Below, in pieces: positions 7,457-14,801 of a DNA stretch of 14,801 nt (the first letter of the stretch is position 1; every line of letters begins with the position of its first letter). Location of the stretch: the NCBI GenBank assembly GCA_009602725.1, contig WELB01000441.1, positions 8,129 to 22,929 on the forward strand. The letters are read 5' to 3'. The notes beneath the pieces are model-generated. The model was not told where the DNA came from, did no database searches, and worked only from the letters and a program-made list of their open reading frames with translations. Origin of the DNA: Spirogloea muscicola. Lineage: Eukaryota > Streptophyta > Zygnematophyceae > Spirogloeales > Spirogloeaceae. The translations under genes were made by a program, and so were the position numbers.

Positions 7457-8048
7457 ATAAGTTTAGGGCTGTTTCTGTGATTGGGCAAGTTGAACGTGAA
7501 AGGTTGGGTTATGTTCATTGGCTTGCTAGCGTCCATCGGCCAGACTAGAAAGGGTCTTGAAGCAAGTTGTAGGCTTGCTTTAGATGCAAACAGACAGCAA
7601 GTTGTAGTCTTGCGTTATTTGCGGCTTTACATTACATTTTATACTTGTTGCCTGCGGTAGGTTGAACGGGGAATGAATCTCACTTCATTAGATAGTTACT
7701 CGCAATTGAGCAAGCTGTGCTACCCCATGGTATACACAGCGAAGTCAGGCTTGCTGCCAGGCGATGAAGTATCACATAGAGGACTAATATCGTGCTGCAG
7801 AATAGATTGGGGCTCAAATGGGGCCACCATGTTGACCCGTTGGGACAAGCAATGAATGGGTTGTAAGAGTTTGTTGGCTCATGGAAGCTTCAAGTGACAA
7901 GGACTCTGACTATGTCTGCAATACCCTCTTAGCTGAACTCGAAGCTAAAGGTTGGTATGCTCCTCTCCCCATCTGAGATGGCCGTCAATGCCAGGCCCAA
8001 CATCATGCGTTCGCCCTTTCTGTTTGTGTGCTGCCACCATAAGACTTC
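7457..8048. other. Subtelomere-like spacer and 3' flank of the 14-exon gene
   Basis: No gene seen. The right part should hold the 3' UTR of the minus-strand gene ending at 8049. A 19-bp motif AGCAAGTTGTAGGCTTGCT occurs at 7561-7579 and, with two changes, at 7596-7614; each copy can form a 5-bp GCAAG/CTTGC hairpin. Confidence 0.5.
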
Positions 8049-11000
8049 TCATGCTACACCTACCGGCTCAGCAAGGTCAGGTGCAGATACGAAGCCGCTT
8101 GTCGCTGTTGCGGCATCTGCCTCATCAAGCTGGGATGCAGCTGGTGCAACGGGAGGAATGGCATCAACCTTGTATCTGACAGTCTGTCAACATACAGGGC
8201 CTTGCGAGCAGTCAATCACCCCCAACAAGACATAGGGGAGAAGGGCATGGTCAATCGCAGGGAGACATAAGGCTAGCATGTAGCTGAAGAGATTGGAGCC
8301 GGAGAGACAATGTCTTTCAGAATGTGCAATGAAGACCGACCTTCTTGTTAATATAAGAGTAGCTGTTGTCCCAGACCAATCGATAACTCCCTACTCCTGG
8401 GGCATAGAAGTTGCCCTGCAGATGAGCTTCGAGTTTAGCTTTAGCTGAGGCCTTGTGATTGCAAAACGAAGGAATTGGCAGAAGACATTGCTGCCAGGCG
8501 CAGACGATATTGTCTAACCGAAGTGGATGGAGGGGCGGTTGCTGTTGACCACACGTACCTGGTGAAACTCCAGTCTTTGATATGGTAACATTCCCTGTCT
8601 CATCAACACAAGGATCAGTGTGGACGCAGTCTCTGCACTGACAAGTCCTTCATGGATCCGATCAACTGTGAGCAGGCTCGGATGAAGTCCAGCTTCATTG
8701 TACCACAAGCACAAGTGACGTAGCCAATAAGCATTTACATAATTATTGTCTGCACCAAGAGGCCACTGCCGGCAGATGAGGTGCTGCAAGTAAGGCAAGG
8801 CAGCACACCATCTTGTTTCCCTGAGCATCTTCGAATTCCACACTGAACCCAACATCCTGCAGACCAACAAAGATTGATCACCTCAATCATCACTGACCAT
8901 GCAAGTCTTGCTGTCTGCTTTCATGCTGTGTTCTGAAAGTGACTTTTTGAGATTCTCTCAAAGCCAGCACCACTTGTGATACCTTTCCATAAGTCAACTT
9001 GAAGTCCCAAGCAACCATGCACCCTTCGCACTCGACAGTCAGCAAGACCTGCCCAAACAGAACATACCACCATTGGGGACCTCAGCCAGTGGGCGCATGC
9101 ATCGAGTGCCTGTAGCACGACAAGCTCTGCAAGCACAAAGGAAGCCATTGTGCTAGACAACATAGTCAATGATGCTGCAGCATTGTCAAAATGCTGAAGT
9201 TGAAGGTAGATTGCTGCACCTCGTGCTTTAACCCATTCAGAATGGTAGTCTCCTTGAAGTCATCAACAGCAGCTCTGTGAGAGCAATGCGAAATGTCAGC
9301 AGGCCAGGCAAGCCCCGTGGCATGTTGTCCTGCGATGTGCCCAAGTTTGCAAACAGCAGGAATGATGGTGGCAACCTTGAGGCGAAGCAGCAAATCAGAC
9401 AATGTAGACCACAAGCATTTCAAGTAGCAGACCAGGTTGCCAAGATTAGGTCTTACGCATCGTCAGCTGGAATAAGGAAAGGTGAGTTCTCGAAGATGGT
9501 TCTGCAAGCAGAGCATCACTGCTGTCACCTTAGGCTACTGTAATCGCAGAGTATCACCCCCTTGATGTCCTGGCAAGCCATGCCCTTGCGTCAAAGAAAA
9601 ACGGTTGAGCACCCTAGATACCATACCTGCTTGCGTCCAGAAATCTCACCTCAATGTGGTTGTGAACCGTGTAAATTCTGCACAGTACAACGTGACACCT
9701 TCTTCCAGGATCTGAGTGTACTCGACTGCATTCCTGTTCCACAGTAGTAAAAGCTTATAATTATACACCTCACAGACATGTGTCCCGCATTCAACGAATT
9801 GATTGTACAGCCAGAGGTATGGCCAGAGTCATCTACGTGAAAGATGCAGGAAGCGCATTCGTAGTCCAAAATTACAATGAGGTGTCAAGGTATGGGTACA
9901 AATGCACTCTTGCCCAAACCCCAATGCAGAGGACGTTCAAGGATGTTGTATTCTCACTGGCTGACTTCGTCGAAAACTGCCCACCACAAAGCCAGGAAGA
10001 TCCGAAGTCGAGTGACAAACTCAGTCAGCTCGTAAAGAGGAGGTCCATAGCGGTCGCGTTGCTCTTCCATGGGCCTACATGAGGAGCAGTCCGTCATGAG
10101 CTGAAAGGCTCCAATCTGGCTGAGCATAGCGGTCTTGACATGCTGAGATTCAGCAGGAGTGCAAGGCATTGGCCATCTCCAACAGGAATTTCCAGACAAG
10201 ATAGAGGCCGCACTCCCTACCAACGGAACAACCTGTAAGCGGCTCAACTGAGGCAGTCTTAGCATCTCGCTTCAGCCTGTAGAACACTGCAAGAGAGCAG
10301 TATCTTACCCATTGTGATCGTTGATCTGCCTCACAAAGTCCAGTAGCACCTACATTGCAAAGGCCCTAGATGAGTTGTGCATTGCCCAAGGTATTGCTTC
10401 AATCAACGTCCGGGCCAGAGGACGTGAGGACAGCTATCATGCTCAGCAACTATGCGCATGCACAGACGTGCGTAAGATGCTACAGTAAGTGGCGTGACTC
10501 CACCAGACAGCTGTGCAGGAAGTGCCGGTGTGTTTCACCTGCGGCACCCCCACCAGATACTTGACCAGGGTTCGGTATACACCAGTAGCAGATCCAAGAG
10601 ATGCCAATGTTCGCCTTCTGCAAGGGTAGGACGACAGCGATTGAGCTTATATGCAGACCATTGATGACCTGCATGGCTTCAGATAGGCCAGAGGTTCCAG
10701 CAAGACCCTCAGCAAGACCTCACCAAATCGAGGGCCCTTACTCGACTGGCAACACAACAGAGCAGATGGCACCTTCCATACCTGTCCATCTGCTGATTCC
10801 AGAGCAGCGCGTACTTTTGAGCAATGGTGCCCCCTGAAGCCACCAAGGCGTCCACCTCGGCCTGCCTTCGCAGCTCTGAGCGTGTCCGCTGTGTCTTGAT
10901 CAGGGTGCCCCGGAAGTCCTGAGGCATGTATGTGATGACTGCATGGGCACAGGGGATGGACCTTAGCTGAGCCCATGCGGCAACCATGTCAACTGACCCC

Positions 11001-11675
11001 CCCCCCCCCACCCCCCCCTCCCTCTCCCACCAGCGCTCCATGACCGAGGCCGTTGCAGCAGCGGGGTGCGCACCCATGCTGAAGACCTTCTCTCCCGTGT
11101 AGGACTGGTAGTCTGCGACGATCTTGAGCGCATCCTGCAAGGTGGGCTTGAGCTTCTCCAGGACGTCCGTGATCCGCCTCATGTCCGGGGCGTCCTCCCT
11201 GGCCAGGCTGGCAGGCCAGTGCTCCTTGTCGCAGAGGTACTGGATCTCCTCGATCTGCTCCCGGTTCTTCCACAGGTTCTCGTCGATCTTGTGCGGTGCC
11301 TTGACATCCAGCTTGCTGACCACCAGCTGGTCATCGCCTGCGCCGCGTCGGCGCGGCAGGGGCGGGAATGAGCGAGGAGCGAGGAGAGCGGGCCGGCTGG
11401 GAGAGCACCGAGGCGCTCCCTCACGCCGTGACGACGCCGGGTCGCCAGGAGGAGCTGTGAAGCGTGCCAGCAGGGGCCACAGCCAGGGTCCGGGACCAGG
11501 GCAGGGGGCGCGAACCGGGCGTCTTGGAGCGCAGGGCGTCGAGGGAGTCGAGGAGGGGCTGCAGGCGGGCGTGGAGGCGAGCGACGTCCGGGGGAAGGGG
11601 GTCGAAGGGGTGCTGGTCGTAGAACTTGGCTAGGAACTGGCGGGTGATGGGCACGAGGCCCGCCGTGGAGGTCAT
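8049..11675 (-). CDS. Conserved 453-aa protein with GOLD-like C-terminal domain, 14 exons
   Basis: A complete gene assembled by reading splice sites. Exons on the minus strand: 11675-11516, 11337-11074, 10938-10782, 10617-10539, 10349-10309, 10074-9958, 9733-9650, 9501-9457, 9274-9220, 9048-8983, 8856-8809, 8594-8559, 8415-8341, 8183-8049. They sum to 1362 nt with all phases agreeing, every intron is GT...AG, and the reading ends at TGA. The start ATG (11675) has a good context (CCGCCATGACC). The N-terminus reads TSTAGLVPITRQFLAKFYDQ; the middle is helical with MPQDFRGTLI, RRQAEVDALVASGGTI, LVKYLVGVPQVLLDFVRQIN, GPMEEQRDRYGPPLY and IFENSPFLIPADDA. Residues ~320-415 (VAWDFKLTYGKDVGFSVEFE, MLPYQRLEFHQ, GSYRLVWDNSYSYINKK, VRYKVDAIPP) resemble the GOLD beta-sandwich of p24 and Sec14-like proteins, linked to membrane traffic. 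The overall plan resembles conserved plant proteins I recall, but I cannot name the family; function is unknown. No breaks are seen. The 3' end of a retroelement tail lies ~255 bp upstream. Confidence 0.88.
10997..11018 (+). repeat. Interrupted C tract (C13-A-C8) inside intron 2
   Basis: Thirteen C, one A, eight C on the plus strand, so a long G run in the transcript of the minus-strand gene, within its intron 2 (10939-11073). Run lengths may be inexact because of sequencing error. Confidence 0.85.
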
Positions 11676-11860
11676 GGCGGGGGGCCGCGCGCGGGGGGGC
11701 CGGGCCTGCGGGCCAACGGCAACGGCGCCCCCAGCGGCACGGCGGCAGGAGGGTGCGGGGGGAGAGCCAGCGAAGCCCCCTGCCCCCCGGCGCGCCGCCT
11801 CTCGCCTCCCACTTGGCCAACTTCGCTGTGTGCCCGGTGAGCCGCCATTTTCTGGTGACA
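11340..11860. promoter_or_regulatory. GC-rich first exon/promoter island of the 14-exon gene
   Basis: Base composition rises sharply around exon 1 and its upstream side, with many CpG and runs of G or C, and falls again by about 11860. This fits a 5' promoter/first-exon island for the minus-strand gene starting at 11675. I see no clear TATA box. Long arginine/proline-rich frames in this area are composition by-products. Confidence 0.45.
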
Positions 11861-11930
11861 CCGCTAACAGCGGGCCTCCGGTCCCCGACGAAGAATGATT
11901 TGTGTATCTGAAACAAACTAAGGCCAAATG
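11676..11930. other. Upstream region between 14-exon gene and retroelement tail
   Basis: Presumed 5' UTR and promoter of the minus-strand gene, with the retroelement 3' end abutting at about 11930. No separate gene is seen. Confidence 0.5.
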
Positions 11931-13082
11931 GCCAAGTACAAAGGCAAGCACATCAGAAGAATTACATGACCTACAGCAGATTGACCCGCTCAGTAATCAC
12001 GGGTCAAAACATCAAGGTCGCTAATCGATGCCCGAATACTTGATGTCAGATACGAAGTCCTTCTACCACCAACTAGAGCTCGTCCAGCTTTCTGGTGCAA
12101 GGCAATAATTAGCCTGAGCACGCTGCAAACCGGCCGAAACTCGCCGTCGCAAGTAAAGAGAGGCAAGCCCATCTCAGCCGGAAACACATCTGCACGACGT
12201 GTGTAGCCTAGATTGGCAAATGTTTTGAAGGAGGGTGTGGAAACGAGGACCCAGACAGCCATAGATGTCGATTGCCGCTGGCAGGAGCTGATCGCTTTGG
12301 GGGTAATCGGAGTAGTGCTGCATCTTTCTTTGTTCTGCACCGCCCACTGCGTGACCAGCGATGTGTGTCGATGCTGGACCTTCATATGCCTCCGTAACAA
12401 CAATGTCGACCAGGGCCCGTGGTCCTCCACCAGGTTGCACGCCCACAATGTCAAGGGTGCGGCGATGATGACGTCCCTGGGCGTCTGTGGTGATAGGCAT
12501 GATATCCTTGACTTCCACGACCGCACGGTAGCCGGCGTCGCGCATCAAGGCCGCCAGGGCATTGCGGAGGAGGTTGTGGATGCCCACCACTTCTGGTCCA
12601 GTGGGGCATCTCAGCATGTGAGTGGCGAGCTCAGCACCCTCTGCACGGAAGCCGCACTTGCACTGGCGCACCCCTATCAGGCAGTTAGGTGGGAGGCCGA
12701 GGAAGAGTTGACGCGACGTCGGCAAGGCCTCGGAGCTGATGCTGGCATTGGCGACGGCGTGTGAGGTGATCCAATCCGTGGCACCAGGTGTGGCCAGAGA
12801 AGTAAGTCTTGCCAGGCTCCTTGGATTGTTCTGAATCTCTGGCAGCCTCCTCAAATTTCTGCGGCGCTCGTCTTCCACTGCCGCAACCAGTCTGGATTGT
12901 GCCCCTCTATCAGAAGCTTGGGCGAGGGCCGAGAATGGTGTGAGTAGGGGTTGCAGAGAAGGGGAAAGAGCCGGTGGCCGAGTCGCGGATGCTTCTCGGA
13001 TCCGCTTGGAAGGGGAAGGGGCCTTCCTCCACACTGCGTACAGGGTCGGAACGGGGAAGCGCACAAAGTACAGGCGTGACAA
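11931..13082 (-). mobile_element. Non-LTR-retroelement-like ORF C-terminus and 3' tail (copy B)
   Basis: A minus-strand coding remnant of the kind found at the C-terminal end of reverse-transcriptase ORFs in plants and algae; no reverse transcriptase domain is present. Seen from 13082 downward: ATDWITSHAVANASISSEAL (the typical region before the knuckle), then CKCGFRAEGAELATHMLRC, a CxC-H-C knuckle, then TLDIVGVQPGGGPRALVDIV with VDIVVTEAYEG, which resembles the D-x(n)-(D/E)-x-(V/T) core of a PD-(D/E)XK nuclease, then AEQRKMQHY and AAIDIYGCLGPRFHTLLQNI. This frame stops at 12174. The homologous tail continues in another frame from about 12230 (TRRADVFPAEMG) to the stop at 11990, so a one-base frameshift is present. 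About 60 bp of 3' tail ends in CTTTGTACTTGGCCA, shared with 5697 and without poly(A). The 13082 end has no ATG start and is probably a 5' truncation. Confidence 0.75.
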
Positions 13083-13490
13083 ACCCGATGAACTCAGGGA
13101 ACGCTTCTCTTCTTCCAGCGTGTGCTAACCCTACCTAGCTTAACTTTCTGCACTTCCTATTGCTTGCCAAACCCGCAGTCACTGCTGCCTCAGAGCAGCA
13201 GTGACCCTGTCACATGTCTATCATTGCAACTAAGAGCAGCTGGCTATGCATTACCCAATGCAGCTGAGGCAGTCTGACCATACAGTGCAATTTTCCGAGC
13301 AGATGAACGAAAAAGCTCCCAAACATAAGGGAGTGTTGTGTCCACCACTGGCCTGCTTTGGCCTGCCTTATCAAAATGTGCACCGGGCGCCTTCCTCCTT
13401 AAGTCGTAATGTGCTTAGCCTTTGAAAAGCTGTGCTTTTGTTAAGGCGAGTCTGAGCGAGCCTCACCTACAGCGTTGACATTAGCACTTG
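13083..13490. other. Spacer between SAP18 3' end and retroelement tail
   Basis: No recognisable gene. It should hold the SAP18 3' UTR. The retroelement protein similarity fades out at about 13100. Confidence 0.5.
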
Positions 13491-14582
13491 CTAGGTAAAA
13501 ATGGCCACATCCAAGAGATCCCCCGTCTGCAAGTGCATGTCGAGCTCGCAAATGTGAGCCTGTGACTTGCCCAACCCCAAACTTCTCACATATGCCATGA
13601 AGCCTCTGCTGCTTCGGACGACAGTTGGTCAATGGGAGCAGATGGCCTGTCCATCCTTGCACGAGCTTTGACCTTGCAAGCTAGTACTTCCCATTTCAAT
13701 CAAGTCCTTGCAACTGCTCCTAAGCAGGTGCCGACCTTGTCAGCCAGCCTTGACCTGCAATGTGCTAGGAATATTTGAATGCTTCATGAGCACAGGTAGG
13801 TGGCAAGGCATGCAGACCTGGAAACTCAGCTCCTCCAGGGTTTTGTGTTCGTCACCTCCTCTCTGGGCGACTGAGTATGTCACTCCAACCTGCATAGAAG
13901 CCATGAAAGCTCTGCAGAACTGGCAAGCCCTCCGAGTATGCACGAGGCGCACTTTGAGATCCTGACAACACTTCTCGCAGTCCGAGCTCGTCCAAGTAAT
14001 CGACGTCGGACAGCAAAGTAGCACACTAGCAAGGGCACTGCACAAGTATGACAAATTGGAGGAAACATGGGGACAAGGCAGACCTCACAGGTACAATGAG
14101 GGCCTTCACTGTTTGATAGACTCACGTTGCGCATAACATTACGGCCTCGTCGGTCTGGATAGACAAAGGCAAATGAAAGTCGTGCCTCTCGTCTCCTTGC
14201 TACAGACGCAACCTCCTTGACCTAGCAAGGGCAATGTTGGAAGCATTTGCCAGCGACATTCAGTCATACAACAGCTTCAAGTGCAGAAACACTTACTTGT
14301 AGCTTGTGACCCCTGATTTGGGAGGTGTGACCTACTATGTTGAACCTGTACGACTCGTGACCAATGACCAGTCATCCAAGACAGGCTAGAGGCCCATACA
14401 TTCATCGCACCTACTACACTGCACGGCGCTCGGATTCGCCAGAGCTTGCTTCTTGCCAGAGGTCTGCTCACCAACTCCGTGAGCTCGCGCAAAGAGGCGT
14501 CCTTCCACGTATATATCTGAACTTCCTCCTTGGGCTCCTTTCCCCTCACAGCAAACTCCTCGATCGCATGGTGGCCCCCTTG
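13491..14582 (-). CDS. SAP18: SAP18 (Sin3-associated polypeptide 18), exons 2-5
   Basis: SAP18 is a small ubiquitin-fold nuclear protein that works with SIN3/histone-deacetylase repression and with the ASAP/PSAP RNA-processing complexes. Exons read on the minus strand: 14582-14472 (HAIEEFAVRGKEPKEEVQIY, TWKDASLRELTEL), 14221-14126 (VKEVASVARRREARLSFAFV, YPDRRGRNVMRN), 13889-13818 (VGVTYSVAQRGG then DEHKTLEELSFQ), and 13526-13491 (TGDLLDVAIFT, TAG). All junctions are phase 0 and total 104 residues. The line EFAVRGKEPK-EVQIYTWKDA is characteristic of the plant form; animals read SRGNVPSSELQIYTWMDA there. Introns are 250, 236 and 291 bp with GT...AG ends; the last donor is the unusual GTCTGC. 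The first exon, carrying the CPLLLRVF motif, is not found up to the right edge and must lie outside. No stop or frameshift is seen, so the gene is probably functional. Confidence 0.93.
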
Positions 14583-14748
14583 CTGCACAGGTGCATCCAA
14601 CGGAACCAGCTTCGGAAGCGCTGCCAGGCTGTGGGTGGTCGGAGCTGGCCCTGAGCAGCATGCAGGCACACCGGTGACTAGATCTTTGCGGGGGAAGCTG
14701 TCTGCAAGCCATGAGAGGAGTGATGGGACGGCGCATGCAGGTGCTGGT

Positions 14749-14787
<39 letters not shown>

Positions 14788-14801
14788 GCACGAGGGGGGG
14801 G
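14583..14801 (-). other. 5' intron of SAP18 running into a poly-G end
   Basis: Upstream of SAP18 exon 2 there is an intron acceptor (cctgtgcag) and no SAP18 exon 1 motif. From about 14749 the sequence is almost only G (G run, AGCACGA, G run), ending the window. Confidence 0.6.

Noticed and set aside
8640-8810. Reading the 118-codon minus-strand frame 8514-8870 as one exon
   Set aside because: The two ends belong to different frames of the gene; splicing 8856-8809 to 8594-8559 restores the conserved domain, and the middle is intron.
9744-9840. Extra exon of the 14-exon gene between exons 6 and 7
   Set aside because: A good acceptor (tttcacgtag) exists, but the required frame meets TGA at once, and exon 6 joins directly to 9733 in phase with a sensible protein.
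11179-11916. Long Arg/Pro-rich minus-strand frame and plus-strand frames at 11066-11633
   Set aside because: They overlap exons 1 and 2 of the 14-exon gene in other frames and are explained by high GC content.
12213-12764. Plus-strand 183-codon frame
   Set aside because: Antisense shadow of the retroelement ORF, whose minus-strand reading has recognisable motifs.
13880-14134. C-terminal SAP18 exon reading DYLDELGLRE near 14000
   Set aside because: It only chances to resemble the GDYLDVAI ending; the true ending TGDLLDVAIFT is at 13526-13491, in phase with exon 4.
1-14801. CRISPR array, operons or prokaryotic defence system
   Set aside because: There are no spaced repeats of CRISPR type and no Shine-Dalgarno-organised gene series; spliced plant genes and plant telomeric repeat show a nuclear genome.

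Overview
The window reads as nuclear DNA of a green-lineage eukaryote, most likely a streptophyte (charophyte) alga or early land plant. It carries a Rubisco small-subunit gene of the land-plant type with introns where land plants have them, a SAP18 gene closest to the plant form, a gene split into 14 short exons with GT-AG introns of about 130-230 bp, and plant-type TTTAGGG/CCCTAAA telomeric repeat. It is not bacterial. Most real coding sequence lies in short exons, so long open frames are a poor guide here.

Layout, left to right. 1-680: rbcS (+), without its transit-peptide exon. 681-1750: low-information DNA with one possible unidentified exon (+). 1755-1796: degenerate telomere-like repeat. 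About 1800-5480: a visibly more AT-rich stretch unlike its surroundings. It holds a small GNAT acetyltransferase frame, a cysteine-rich frame, several broken protein-like stretches, and a decayed gene fusing a nucleoside-phosphorylase-like domain to ankyrin repeats, an architecture I know mainly from filamentous fungi. 5697-5975: a decayed tail of a retroelement-like ORF. 6676-7456: a telomeric block, TTTAGGG then 89 exact TTCAGGG units, a single N, then about 19 CCCTAAA units in the opposite orientation. 8049-11675: a complete 14-exon gene (-), 453 codons, conserved, with a GOLD-like C-terminal domain. 11931-13082: a second, longer copy of the retroelement tail (-), with a zinc-knuckle-like and a nuclease-like motif. 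13491 to the right edge: SAP18 (-), exons 2-5 readable, first exon outside.

The genes do not form an operon or pathway. rbcS is a plastid-targeted housekeeping gene, SAP18 a chromatin/RNA-processing cofactor, and the 14-exon gene a conserved protein of unknown role. Both window ends are C/G homopolymers, and the telomeric block has two chromosome-end-like arrays pointing at each other across an N. The window may therefore be a whole contig or scaffold made of two joined pieces. I found no convincing new biological system. The items most worth checking are the TTCAGGG array and its head-to-head junction, the fungal-type phosphorylase-ankyrin relic, and the tail-conserved retroelement family.
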